From contig CAZWVI010000012.1 of NCBI GenBank assembly GCA_964637165.1, forward strand, positions 1 through 64,000: 64,000 nt of DNA, read 5' to 3'. Positions within the stretch are counted from its first letter, which is position 1; every line of letters starts with the position of its first letter. The notes beneath the pieces are model-generated. The model had not been told where the DNA came from and did not search any database. It worked only from the letters and a program-made list of their open reading frames with translations. Shown here piece by piece: positions 31,757 to 40,619 of this stretch. This DNA is from CAZWVI01 sp964637165 (lineage in GTDB: Bacteria > Planctomycetota > UBA1135). Both the position numbers and the translations under genes were made by a program.

Positions 31757-32850
31757 TAAAGGCCTATCTTCCGTCTGCGCCACCATTCAAGCCAGTCTTC
31801 CTCACGTTCTCCAGGATTTTCTCCAGTAATTTTATTTAGGCCACGCATTGCCGCTCGGCTTACCGATGTGGAGATAATGCGCACTTGCAAAACCATGCCC
31901 TCGGTGAGCACCGAGGTGTTGGGATTGGCAATCGCCGCGGCACCAGCGACTTCCACATCAAAATCGGTCACTAGGGAAATTTGTCGACCGAAAAATGTGA
32001 AACGGCCGGGTGCTCGATAGGCTGAGGCCACCGCCACGATTAAGGGTTCGATGGCTGCGGCTTGTTGCGAATTCCCCAAATGTTTGGCAGCCAGTTTGCG
32101 TTGGCTAGATTTTTTACCGCGCAGTAGTTCAGAAGTCCAAACGTTGAGCGCGGATTGAGAGTTAAGTTCTAGCATTGAAGTTGCACAATTACTGCGCATG
32201 AGCGGCGCGCGTGACTCCATGCTTTGCTCAGCAATTGGGCGAAACATATCGCTTTCAAGTTGGTGTGCGGAAAGCTTGCAGGCGGCAAGTTGTAGGGCGG
32301 CGTATTTACTGCGCAGACCTCGCCGTAAATCGGCCAAGCTTAAACGCTCTTTGGGAGTGGCATTTGGGCCAATGATTTCAATCTTTAAGCGACCACAAAT
32401 AAGTGCCCCAATTGACGGAGGCGTTTTTTCTAAAGCCTTCCAAGCATATTCAATTCGTTGTTTGCGATTAAGTTTGCGTGGAAGCGGATCAAGTTTGCGA
32501 CCCCAGTCTTCAATCAAATCAAAAAGCAATAGTTGTTGGTCGAGGCTTTGCTGTGGAGGGGGACTGTCAAGGGCCTTGGCTAATTCGCGGAGTAAGCCAC
32601 GTTTACTACACCGTTGCGCCCAACTTGCAAACTCATCTTGCTTCATCGAAGCAAGTAATGTGACTTCCTTGTCAGTAGCGAGAACTTGTTTGACCGGATC
32701 TTGTGGGCAAACAAAAATTCCAAACTCAGATTCAATTTGCAACGCGCCTATTTCAGTTGTCGGTAGACATGGAATACGTTCGCCAGCTTCAGTTAGCGCA
32801 ACTGATTGGGGAGCACATGCCAGCAACAAGATCTGGGGAAGCAGCATCAT
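31756..32850 (-). CDS. Lipoprotein with HEAT-like helical domain
   Basis: A very short lipoprotein signal (MMLLPQILLLAC, lipobox C12) precedes a helical protein of 364 residues. The pattern of Leu/Ala helices (LRRGLRSKYAALQLAACKLSAHQL; ASMLELNSQSALNVWTSELL; KLAAKHLGNSQQAAAIEPLIVAV) is HEAT-like. It ends ITGENPGEREEDWLEWWRRRK, the same closing block as the protein at 26619-27479. Its stop overlaps the carA start by one base, so it is in the carA transcript, which is unexpected for a metabolic gene. Function is unknown. Confidence 0.68.
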   Translation of the reverse strand: MMLLPQILLLACAPQSVALTEAGERIPCLPTTEIGALQIESEFGIFVCPQDPVKQVLATDKEVTLLASMKQDEFASWAQRCSKRGLLRELAKALDSPPPQQSLDQQLLLFDLIEDWGRKLDPLPRKLNRKQRIEYAWKALEKTPPSIGALICGRLKIEIIGPNATPKERLSLADLRRGLRSKYAALQLAACKLSAHQLESDMFRPIAEQSMESRAPLMRSNCATSMLELNSQSALNVWTSELLRGKKSSQRKLAAKHLGNSQQAAAIEPLIVAVASAYRAPGRFTFFGRQISLVTDFDVEVAGAAAIANPNTSVLTEGMVLQVRIISTSVSRAAMRGLNKITGENPGEREEDWLEWWRRRKIGL

Positions 32851-32879
32851 GCCAATATAACAAAGTTTAAAAACTTAGT

Positions 32880-35549
32880 TTAATTGGCTATTTGCTGCTC
32901 TCTGAACAACTTTAGAGCGCGCGGCGCACCGCGGTAATGCATCGCAAATGATTTGCCGTAGGAAGTTTCTTGTGCTAAGTAATTCCACGCATCTTCGGTG
33001 ACGGCCGCAAGACCTGGGTCCGAATTGAACTGTTGGGCGTACATCAATCCATAAATGCACAAACCGCTGATCGCGCTACTTGGCGTATCACTTTTGTCGG
33101 GCTCATTGTGGAAAGCATGCAAGTCTTGGTCGTAGGCGTTTTCAGTCCAATATTGCGCTAGTCCTGAAAGGTAATCTGCAATGTCTTGGCGGGGATTAAG
33201 TCGGTGGTATTCCGCCAGGGCTTCCATGCTCAACCCAGCGTTAATGCTTGACCGAATGCGCGCATAATCGAGAGTGATTAATGTGTTCGCACACCAGGTT
33301 GCCGCAGCGTTTAGTTCTGCGTTTAGTTGTGAGTATTCAGCTTGACCTTCGGTAAGCTCCAACAAACTAATCGCATTAATTAGTGGCCAAGCAATATTTC
33401 GTGAGTAAATCCGGTTGCTGCTGTTGTCGCGAACATCTTCAATGTGAGCAATCGCGGTCGGTACAACGTGATCGATTTGATGCTTGGCAAATTTCTTTGC
33501 AACAATACCCAGGCGCGCTTCGCCAGTTAATAAATAGGCCCAAGTTACTCCCTGGATTACTCCATGACTACCCATGTGGCGGTAATCCGGAATGGGGTCG
33601 TTGTCAACGTGGAAGGATGGAAAGTCCGCCCATGAACCACCAAAGAGTGCAAAGAAATCATCGAACTGAGACGTTGCATCGGTGAAGCCTAATTCTTGCG
33701 ACCGTTGGTGTTGGGAAATGCCCTCAGCCATTTGGAACATGGTCAATCCACCGGTTGCGGATAGTTGCGACTCAATTTCTAGCACTTCATTCATGCCAAT
33801 CATGAGAAAGGCGCGGTCCTTTATCTCAGCGCCGATGGCACCGTTTTCTTGTTCGTGACCCACCCAACGTTCTAACTTGTTGGCAAAATCTGGTCCGTAA
33901 GCAACACCCGCCCAATCGATAAGCCCATCGATTGTGCTATCGTATTCACTGGCGTTACGAGCCTGATTGACTAGTTCAGCGCGGAATTGTTTGGCGATCC
34001 ATGTTTCAAGGTGATGGCGGGCCGCGCGATGTTGGAAGGCTCCACCGTAGGGAGAAATATCTACGTCTGCATAATGCCATGCGGATTCAAGCGCAGCCTC
34101 CATGTAAGCAACATCGCCAGTGCGTTGAAATTGAATGAGCATCACTGAAGTCGGGTCATACTCTTGTTGCATTGCTCCCCAATATGACGGGTTGCGCGTT
34201 GCTGAAAAATAATCACCAAAGCCTTCTATGCCGTAATCATGCACCGCAAAAGCCTCGCGGCGATTCAATAATTCATCCGCTGAGTTGGCGATGCTTTCTT
34301 CAAGTTGCGGATTACTGCCAAGAATCGCCAAAGCGAAGTCTCCGCTGGCACCACTTTCCAAATACTGTTGAGGAGTAGTCTTGCCGTGCATTGGTCGAGC
34401 CAGGAGATTGCCAAAGTCAGCAAGTGGTGGGGCGTTGCTTGGTGAGCCGAAGTGCAGCCAAATATCTTGGGTGCGACCAAATCCCTCCTCCAAAACTTCA
34501 ATGTTATTGATGGTTCCAGGGCAAAGTTCTAGACGTAGTTCATCGGCTTGGCGTTGTATTCCAGATGGATGTAGTTGCCAAAAGTGGCGCATGCCAATTG
34601 CCATTCCATCAACTGCCACTACTCCTGGAAGCCTGCCACTAAAGTCGGCGCCATCTAACCGCCACGCATCGTGTTCAACTTGCCTTAGACTAAAGTTATT
34701 ATTGAATTCTTGTACGCTGTTGTCCGGTAATAGAATTGCCGTTGAGTTGGCGTTGTTGTTGAGTGGGAAAATCAAATCCCATTTATCCATCTTGTGAGTT
34801 CCTCCGATTACATCAAGGCTCTGTTGGATTTTGAGTTCGCTAACTTCGCGCCAAATGCTAATGCGGGTGGTGATGCGCGCGACTTCACGACCAAGGCTGC
34901 TCAAGAAAGTATCTGTACGTTTTAGTGTGACACGTAATTCATTGCCAGATTCAACCTCAGTTTGACCAGCGAGTAATTGTTCCGCCTGAAAGTCCTCGGA
35001 GAGAGATTCAAACTCAGCGCGAATGGCTCCAGCTAATGGTGAATCGTTGGCTGGAGTGATCAGAAATAGTTCGTCGGTTTGGCCACCAGGCTCGATGCGA
35101 ATCATGCCATTATCAACACTTAAATTTTGACCTTCGAGCATTTGCACAAGATCTAAATTGCCGCCAGGTTTGGTTTGGCGGCCACGTTCGCGCAAGCTTC
35201 CCTTTAGTTGTTGGTCGGCAAGTACTGCGGGGGTAATGAACTCCAGTTGTAACCAACGAACTGAACCATCACTCCAAAAGGAGAGTGCTTCGCCGCAGGC
35301 TGGAAGGTTTTCGCCACCATCTAAAGCCACCTCAAGCTCAGGTACCTCAAGTAATTCACCTTCTGCAAATGGAATTCCCATCGAAATTGGAGTCCGTGGG
35401 TGCAGCGTGCTGCTGAGGTCGGCCACTTCGATAGGCACATTGAGCTTGCTCCCGCCAAATCCCAAAATGTCCACGCCCTCACACGAAAAAAGCCCCACTG
35501 CAGCAACAGCAAGCAGGGAATTCCTTAGACAGCGGTGGAGGGAGTGCAT
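32880..35549 (-). CDS. PcRGLX/YetA-like large lipoprotein
   Basis: The 889-residue protein has a lipoprotein signal ending in GLFSC (lipobox C23). The first part of the mature chain resembles the PcRGLX/YetA-like RIFT-barrel family associated with exo-rhamnogalacturonan lyases: TPISMGIPFAEGEL, then SFWSDGSVRWLQLEF. The C-terminal half is helical with an aromatic-rich (alpha/alpha)-barrel look (ESAWHYADVDISPYGGAFQHRAARHH; GSHGVIQGVTWAYLLTGEARLG). This suggests pectin or other acidic polysaccharide degradation at the outer membrane. Catalytic residues cannot be assigned by eye. No other polysaccharide-degradation genes are adjacent. Confidence 0.65.
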   Translation of the reverse strand: MHSLHRCLRNSLLAVAAVGLFSCEGVDILGFGGSKLNVPIEVADLSSTLHPRTPISMGIPFAEGELLEVPELEVALDGGENLPACGEALSFWSDGSVRWLQLEFITPAVLADQQLKGSLRERGRQTKPGGNLDLVQMLEGQNLSVDNGMIRIEPGGQTDELFLITPANDSPLAGAIRAEFESLSEDFQAEQLLAGQTEVESGNELRVTLKRTDTFLSSLGREVARITTRISIWREVSELKIQQSLDVIGGTHKMDKWDLIFPLNNNANSTAILLPDNSVQEFNNNFSLRQVEHDAWRLDGADFSGRLPGVVAVDGMAIGMRHFWQLHPSGIQRQADELRLELCPGTINNIEVLEEGFGRTQDIWLHFGSPSNAPPLADFGNLLARPMHGKTTPQQYLESGASGDFALAILGSNPQLEESIANSADELLNRREAFAVHDYGIEGFGDYFSATRNPSYWGAMQQEYDPTSVMLIQFQRTGDVAYMEAALESAWHYADVDISPYGGAFQHRAARHHLETWIAKQFRAELVNQARNASEYDSTIDGLIDWAGVAYGPDFANKLERWVGHEQENGAIGAEIKDRAFLMIGMNEVLEIESQLSATGGLTMFQMAEGISQHQRSQELGFTDATSQFDDFFALFGGSWADFPSFHVDNDPIPDYRHMGSHGVIQGVTWAYLLTGEARLGIVAKKFAKHQIDHVVPTAIAHIEDVRDNSSNRIYSRNIAWPLINAISLLELTEGQAEYSQLNAELNAAATWCANTLITLDYARIRSSINAGLSMEALAEYHRLNPRQDIADYLSGLAQYWTENAYDQDLHAFHNEPDKSDTPSSAISGLCIYGLMYAQQFNSDPGLAAVTEDAWNYLAQETSYGKSFAMHYRGAPRALKLFREQQIAN

Positions 35550-35618
35550 GGTAAGAGGCCCCAGATGAAGGGGTTCTCACCAATAACGGGTCACGCGCAG
35601 GCTAAATTAGAAAAAAAA

Positions 35619-36362
35619 TCAGGATAAAATCCGCTTGGCTAACACCGCCGCGCCGAATCCATTGTCGATATTTACCACGCCAATTCCCGGGGAACATGAA
35701 TTAAGCATTGCCAGCAGCGCGGCTACTCCTTCAAAACTAGCCCCGTAGCCGATAGATGTAGGTACCGCAATAATCGGATTGGCGCACAGGCCGGCGACGA
35801 CACTCGGAAGGGCTCCTTCCATTCCAGCGCACACGATTAGCGCATCAGCCGCGCGAATTTCATCCAAACGCTCAAGCAAGCGATGAATTCCAGCCACGCC
35901 AACGTCGTTAATCATGTGGGCGTTTATGCCCAAAACTTCGAGCGTTACTTTTGCTTCGGCAGCGACAGTTTGGTCGGAAGTTCCTGCGGAAATTATCGCC
36001 ACCGTCTTGGCGAGTAATTTTGGAGCTGACTTCTGCCACAAAATGCACTTCGCTGTGGCTAGCCATTCGGCGGCTGGAAGTTTTTCTTTAACTGCTTGAG
36101 CTTGGTCGGCAGTTGCCCGAGTGGCCAAAACTTGTTCGTGACTTTGTGCTAAACCAAAGCAAGCATCGGCAACTTGCTTGGCACTTTTTCCTTGCGCGAA
36201 AACAGTCTCAGCAACTCCGCAACGCAACTCACGATTATGGTCCAGGTTTATTTCCTTAGAAAGTTCAAAAGGCGTGGCGGCAATTTTTTCAAGGGCTTCA
36301 GCAGGCGAAAGATGGCCGGCCTTTACTTGTTCTAGAATAGTTAAGAGTTGGATGCTTTGCAT
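35619..36362 (-). CDS. larB: LarB (pyridinium-3,5-bisthiocarboxylic acid mononucleotide synthesis)
   Basis: LarB carboxylates and hydrolyses nicotinic acid adenine dinucleotide as the first step of the nickel-pincer cofactor of lactate racemase-type enzymes. The 247-residue protein has the PurE-like fold signature: IISAGTSDQTVAAEAK, then MINDVGVAGIHRL, VCAGMEGALPSVVAGL, and VPTSIGYGASFEGVAALLAML. The N-terminal helical part with LSPAEALEKI is typical of the family. It lies one base after tsaD and is likely co-transcribed with it. larC and larE are not in the window. Confidence 0.92.
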   Translation of the reverse strand: MQSIQLLTILEQVKAGHLSPAEALEKIAATPFELSKEINLDHNRELRCGVAETVFAQGKSAKQVADACFGLAQSHEQVLATRATADQAQAVKEKLPAAEWLATAKCILWQKSAPKLLAKTVAIISAGTSDQTVAAEAKVTLEVLGINAHMINDVGVAGIHRLLERLDEIRAADALIVCAGMEGALPSVVAGLCANPIIAVPTSIGYGASFEGVAALLAMLNSCSPGIGVVNIDNGFGAAVLAKRILS

Positions 36363-36363
36363 T

Positions 36364-37386
36364 TTATCGAGCAGCCACGTCCAAGTTTAAATCGGCAAAA
36401 TTGCCTGCAACAAAATGAGCATGTCCAAGACCGGCCACCATTACCGCATTATCGGTACAGTGTTCAGGTTGGGCAAAGATGGCTTCACATCCCTTTGCCT
36501 GCGCGTGATGATGAACTCGTTCGCGAAGTCGTTTATTTCGCGCAACTCCGCCACCGATTAAAATCCGTGGAATGTTAGTCTGTTCACAAGCGCGTAAACA
36601 TTTGCGGGCCAAGGTTTCAGTGATTGCATACTCGTAACTTGCACACATTCCAGCGAGGTCTTTGGCGTGTTCTAAGGTAGGGTCGCTAATTTTCCCACCA
36701 GCACCTTTTAAGGTGTAAAGCAGCGCAGTCTTTAAGCCAGAAAAAGAAAAATCGAGTGACTGTTTGTCGAGCAGTGGCAACTTAAAGGGGTAGGCTTTAG
36801 CGTTGCCCTGTATGCCTGTATTTTCAATACTTGGTCCGCCGGGGTATTCCAGCCCTAACATTTTGGCGCCTTTGTCGAGCGCCTCGCCGGCAGCGTCATC
36901 GCGGGTGCATCCAAGTAGTTCATGTTCAAGGGGAGAGATACTTTTATAAAGACTGGTGTGTCCGCCGGAAACAACCAGCGTGATATAAGGGAATTCCCAT
37001 TCTTCAACCGACATTAAGGCCGCATAAATATGCGCTTCAATGTGATGTACTCCAATTAAGCGAAGTTGATTGGCCCACGCCAAGGACTTGGCTGCAGTTA
37101 CTCCGATTAATAATGATCCAAGCAGCCCCGGTTGCGCCGTTACTGCAATCGCATCCAACTGGGAAATCTTTAACCTAGCTTCGCCTAAGGCTTGTTCGAT
37201 AACCGGAACAATTTGTTCCAAGTGACTGCGCCCAGCGATTTCCGGAACGACGCCCCCCCAAGCGGCATGTTCGGCAATTTGACTGTGCACGCTAGAAGCC
37301 AAAACTTCACGACCGCCGCGCACAATTGCCGCCGCAGTTTCATCGCATGAGCTTTCGATCCCAAGGATGATAGGGGAGGCACCCAT
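36364..37386 (-). CDS. tsaD: tRNA N6-adenosine threonylcarbamoyltransferase
   Basis: TsaD transfers the threonylcarbamoyl group to A37 of ANN-decoding tRNAs. Seen: ILGIESSCDETAAAIV at the N-terminus, GVVPEIAGRSHLEQI, the metal motif HIEAH at 115-119, VSGGHTSLY, FSFSGLKTALL and the C-terminal IGGGVARNKRLRERV. At 340 residues it is standard length. It lies 19 bases downstream of the S41 protease gene and is followed directly by larB. Confidence 0.96.
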   Translation of the reverse strand: MGASPIILGIESSCDETAAAIVRGGREVLASSVHSQIAEHAAWGGVVPEIAGRSHLEQIVPVIEQALGEARLKISQLDAIAVTAQPGLLGSLLIGVTAAKSLAWANQLRLIGVHHIEAHIYAALMSVEEWEFPYITLVVSGGHTSLYKSISPLEHELLGCTRDDAAGEALDKGAKMLGLEYPGGPSIENTGIQGNAKAYPFKLPLLDKQSLDFSFSGLKTALLYTLKGAGGKISDPTLEHAKDLAGMCASYEYAITETLARKCLRACEQTNIPRILIGGGVARNKRLRERVHHHAQAKGCEAIFAQPEHCTDNAVMVAGLGHAHFVAGNFADLNLDVAAR

Positions 37387-37405
37387 AAGCTAGTGAATAC
37401 TCCGC

Positions 37406-38698
37406 TTATTGGTTGAGGACATTTTCTAAATGTTGCTGCGCAAGAATCAATAAGTCATCTTGGGGCGCGGTAAATTCAGCAACCTTTGGGAATAAACTGA
37501 AAACACGGTCGCGCCATTTGCTTGGTGGTAGGTCGTAAGCCAACCAATTGCGCACCGCGCGAGCTTGGTCAAGTTCAACCACGAGCGGCAGGTCAGGCAG
37601 CAAACCGCCAGCGCGGTTTTCATCAATATGCCCTTCTAGGATTCGTCCGGATGGAGTTAAGTAATAACCAGCGGTGAATTTGAGCGCGAAATTTCCCGAG
37701 CGATAGCGATGGACTTGTTGATAAACACCTTTTCCAAAAGTGCGGTCGCCGGCCAGTACTGCTGCTCCACGGTCGCGCAAGGCACCGGCTAAAACTTCAG
37801 TGCCACTGGCACTTAAACGGTTAGTTAAAACTACAATTGGTATATCAGTCGCGCGCGCTAGGCTTGGGTCAGCATTGCGTACCACGTCATCAGAGTTACG
37901 TACTTGTAGACGGCAAATAAGCCCACCATCTAAAAAGCGTGCGGCAATATCAATCGCAGAATCGAGTAGGCCACCAGTGTTGAAACGTAAATCGAGAACC
38001 AAAGCTTGCATGCCGTCAAGTTGGTCGAGGGCAGTATCTAATTCACCTGGTGTTGAGCGGGCAAAGGAGCGGATGTGGAGATAACCAATCGGTTTCGGGG
38101 ATTCTAAAAATTCAGTTTTGGCAACGGTGCCGCGTGGAACCGCGCGCCGCATAATGTCGGACTGATAGTGCACGCCACTCGGGTGTTTCATTTCCACTCT
38201 TAGTGTGGTTGAGCGTTCACCTTTAATTCGAGCAATTAACTGATCGACGTTGAGCTCTTGTACGTCTTCACCATCAATCGAGATAAAGCGGTCACCTGGT
38301 TGAATGCCGGCCCGCGCCGCTGGACTGCCAGCAACTGGGTAGCGAACTGAACCAGAGATGGTGTCGATAATTACTCCAATGCCAATTAAGTTTCCCGATG
38401 AATCCTCGTCCAAGCCTTTCATCTCAGTTGGACCAACAAAATAAGTGTAAGGGTCGTCCAAACTTTTGGTCATGCCCTCGACTGCGCGATGCATTAACCA
38501 TTCCGGGTCGTGTGGCATTACGTATGAATCACTTAGTCGTTGATGGACCATGCCCAACATACGTTCCTCGGGAGGGGCCAGTGACTTAGACAAAACTGGG
38601 CCCACGAAATGTTCAGCAATGAAAACTCCAATACCAGTTAAAACCGCGCCGACTAATATGCCGGCGGGGTGCAATGCTGGTAAACTGCTCCGTCCCAT
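37406..38698 (-). CDS. C-terminal processing (S41) protease
   Basis: CtpA/Prc-type serine protease, exported and membrane-anchored. From ATG 38698 the order is: a membrane segment (AGILVGAVLTGIGVFIAEHFVG), an N-terminal helical cap, a PDZ domain (YPVAGSPAARAGIQPGDRFISIDG...), and the catalytic domain. LDLRFNTGGLLDSAI leads to the nucleophile Ser in LSASGTEVLAGAL and the Lys in DRTFGKGVYQQ. A longer frame up to 38794 exists but would overlap the divergent lipoprotein signal by 97 bases. With the chosen starts, the ATGs of the two divergent genes share bases. The substrate may be periplasmic proteins or cell-wall factors. Confidence 0.88.
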   Translation of the reverse strand: MGRSSLPALHPAGILVGAVLTGIGVFIAEHFVGPVLSKSLAPPEERMLGMVHQRLSDSYVMPHDPEWLMHRAVEGMTKSLDDPYTYFVGPTEMKGLDEDSSGNLIGIGVIIDTISGSVRYPVAGSPAARAGIQPGDRFISIDGEDVQELNVDQLIARIKGERSTTLRVEMKHPSGVHYQSDIMRRAVPRGTVAKTEFLESPKPIGYLHIRSFARSTPGELDTALDQLDGMQALVLDLRFNTGGLLDSAIDIAARFLDGGLICRLQVRNSDDVVRNADPSLARATDIPIVVLTNRLSASGTEVLAGALRDRGAAVLAGDRTFGKGVYQQVHRYRSGNFALKFTAGYYLTPSGRILEGHIDENRAGGLLPDLPLVVELDQARAVRNWLAYDLPPSKWRDRVFSLFPKVAEFTAPQDDLLILAQQHLENVLNQ

Positions 38699-39623
38699 GC
38701 GAGTAATTCTACCCCTAACATGCGGACTAATCCTAGCGCTAATTAGTGCTTGTAGTTCCGCATCCACCACTGAGGAGTTTGTTGCCGATGACACTTTTGT
38801 GTTGCGCTATCAAGTGGATGTTCCACCTGATGCTAGCCCACAACTAATCGTCTGGGCCCCAGTCCCGGTTTCAGATGGCGTGCAGGCGATTTCTCTGTTG
38901 TCTAGTCCGAGCGGTTCAAGCATCAGTGCACCCGATTCCTTCGGAAACCAATTCGCTAGTGTGACGAATTGCCAAGCTGAGACCTTGGTCTGGGAATACC
39001 AAATTTCGCGAAAAATAGACAATGGCGGACTTTTAACCAGTCCACCAAGTCCAGATTTTCTCGCTCCGAATCGCTTAGTTCCAGTTGGTGGCGAGGCTGC
39101 CAAACGCGCCGCATTGGCAGTCGCCCGATTCGCTGATGCGACTCCAACGCGCGCGCTTTACAATCGCGTTCTTGAAGATATGCGCTACGATAAAAGTGGT
39201 AGTGGGTGGGGAACTGGCTCCACCGATTGGGCCTGCGAGGAAGGCTACGGCAACTGTACCGATTTTCACGCCTTGTTCATCTCAATGGCGCGCTCATTGA
39301 AAATTCCTGCACGGTTTACTATTGGCTTTCCAATTCCAAGCGGCGATTCTGGTGAAGTAAAGGGCTACCATTGCTGGGCTCATTTCTGGGATAAAGAAAA
39401 AGGTTGGGTGCCGGTAGATATTTCGGAGGCTGACAAGCACCCCGAGAAAACTGAATTTTTCTTCGGTAGTCTTGATGCTAGTCGAGTGTCGTTTAGCTAC
39501 GGTCGCGACTTGGTTTTAACTCCCGCACAACAGGGTCCACCCCTCAACTATTTCGTAAAAGCCTACGCTGAAGCAAATGGTCAGCCGGTGAAAGTTGCCA
39601 CCAAGGTGAGTTTTAAGAGATAA
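38697..39623 (+). CDS. Transglutaminase-like lipoprotein
   Basis: The lipoprotein signal MRVILPLTCGLILALISAC (lipobox C19) fixes the start at 38697. The transglutaminase-like Cys-His-Asp triad can be read: C187 in GNCTDFHALF, H229 in CWAHFW, and D241 in VPVDISEA. The protein (about 308 residues) is probably an extracytoplasmic cysteine protease or amidase rather than a cross-linking enzyme, as for most bacterial members. The gene starts on the same CATG as the divergent S41 protease and is followed directly by the pterin gene with no gap. Confidence 0.85.
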   Translation: MRVILPLTCGLILALISACSSASTTEEFVADDTFVLRYQVDVPPDASPQLIVWAPVPVSDGVQAISLLSSPSGSSISAPDSFGNQFASVTNCQAETLVWEYQISRKIDNGGLLTSPPSPDFLAPNRLVPVGGEAAKRAALAVARFADATPTRALYNRVLEDMRYDKSGSGWGTGSTDWACEEGYGNCTDFHALFISMARSLKIPARFTIGFPIPSGDSGEVKGYHCWAHFWDKEKGWVPVDISEADKHPEKTEFFFGSLDASRVSFSYGRDLVLTPAQQGPPLNYFVKAYAEANGQPVKVATKVSFKR

Positions 39624-40037
39624 ATGCCAACTGCCCAACTTGTTCATCGTGCGGAATTTTGTGCCGCCTATCGCTTGGAAAATACGAAATTCGACAAGCA
39701 ATGGAATGATGCAACATTTGGGATTTGTCATAGTCCAAACTTTCATGGCCACAATTTTGAAATTGAGGTCGTGGTCGGGGGCGCCATAGACGCCGACACT
39801 GGAATGGTGATGAACTTATTGACCTTAATGGACATTGTCCGTCACCAGGTCATAGAACGCTTCGACCATAAGAATCTCAATTTAGACGTGGAAAGTTTGC
39901 AGGGGGTTATTCCCACGACTGAAAACATTGCACTGCTATGTTGGCGCTTAATTGAGCAAGAATTGCCCAATGCGGTTAGTCTAGATGAAATTAGATTACG
40001 CGAAAGCCGTGATAATCAAGTAATTCTAAAGAAGTAA
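39624..40037 (+). CDS. 6-pyruvoyltetrahydropterin synthase-family protein (PTPS/QueD)
   Basis: This family converts dihydroneopterin triphosphate to 6-pyruvoyltetrahydropterin (PTPS) or 6-carboxytetrahydropterin (QueD). The catalytic Cys and two zinc histidines are C35, H41 and H43 in CHSPNFHGHNF. The C-x5-HGH spacing matches mammalian PTPS rather than E. coli QueD (C-x3-HGH). DADTGMVMNL and FDHKNLNLDV also match PTPS. The first zinc histidine, usually in FSAAHRL, is replaced by tyrosine (FCAAYRL, Y16). The stop overlaps folE's ATG (TAATG), so the two enzymes are coupled and likely sequential. The 137 residues are standard. Confidence 0.85.
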   Translation: MPTAQLVHRAEFCAAYRLENTKFDKQWNDATFGICHSPNFHGHNFEIEVVVGGAIDADTGMVMNLLTLMDIVRHQVIERFDHKNLNLDVESLQGVIPTTENIALLCWRLIEQELPNAVSLDEIRLRESRDNQVILKK

Positions 40038-40606
40038 TGGATAGCACCGTAAAGCCCGATCCCGGCCTCTCCGCTCTGGTTGAGACCATGCTCGAACAGC
40101 TCGGAGAAGATCCGCGCCGAGAAGGCTTGTTGAAAACCCCTGACCGTGTGGCTAAAAGTTTAAATTATTTAACTAGTGGCTACCAGCAAAGCTTGGATGA
40201 AATTTTGAATGGCGCAGTCTTTGCTGAAGACGCATCGGAGATGATTGTGGTTAAAGACATTGAGTTTTACTCGATGTGTGAACATCACATGTTGCCGTTC
40301 TACGGCAAGGCCCATATTGGATATCTTCCAAATGGGAAAATTATCGGGCTAAGTAAGTTGCCGAGGATTGTTGAAATGTTTGCGCGCCGCTTGCAAGTGC
40401 AAGAACGCATGACCACACAAATTGCCGAAGCGGTTAGTGAGGTGTTGAATCCACTGGGAGTTGCAGTTGTCTGCGAAGCTTCACACCTATGCATGATGAT
40501 GCGGGGAGTTGCCAAGCAATCAAGCTCAGCGACTACATCTTGCATGTTGGGTGCGTTTCGTAAAAACCAACCTACCCGCAGCGAATTCCTGTCGTTGATT
40601 AAGTAG
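40037..40606 (+). CDS. folE: GTP cyclohydrolase I
   Basis: FolE opens GTP to dihydroneopterin triphosphate, feeding folate, queuosine or biopterin pathways. Zinc ligands are present in SMCEHHMLPF and ASHLCMMMRGV. GKAHIGYLP, GLSKLPRIVEMFARRLQVQERMT and SSATTSCMLG are family blocks. The 189-residue length is typical. It is translationally coupled (TAATG) to the PTPS-family gene upstream. The pair suggests a dedicated pterin supply. Confidence 0.95.
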   Translation: MDSTVKPDPGLSALVETMLEQLGEDPRREGLLKTPDRVAKSLNYLTSGYQQSLDEILNGAVFAEDASEMIVVKDIEFYSMCEHHMLPFYGKAHIGYLPNGKIIGLSKLPRIVEMFARRLQVQERMTTQIAEAVSEVLNPLGVAVVCEASHLCMMMRGVAKQSSSATTSCMLGAFRKNQPTRSEFLSLIK

Positions 40607-40619
40607 ATTCAATCACTAC

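Noticed and set aside
32198..32860. 220-codon plus-strand frame opposite the HEAT-like lipoprotein
   Set aside because: Ser/Arg/Leu-rich sequence with no domain; the minus-strand gene has a lipobox and couples to carA.
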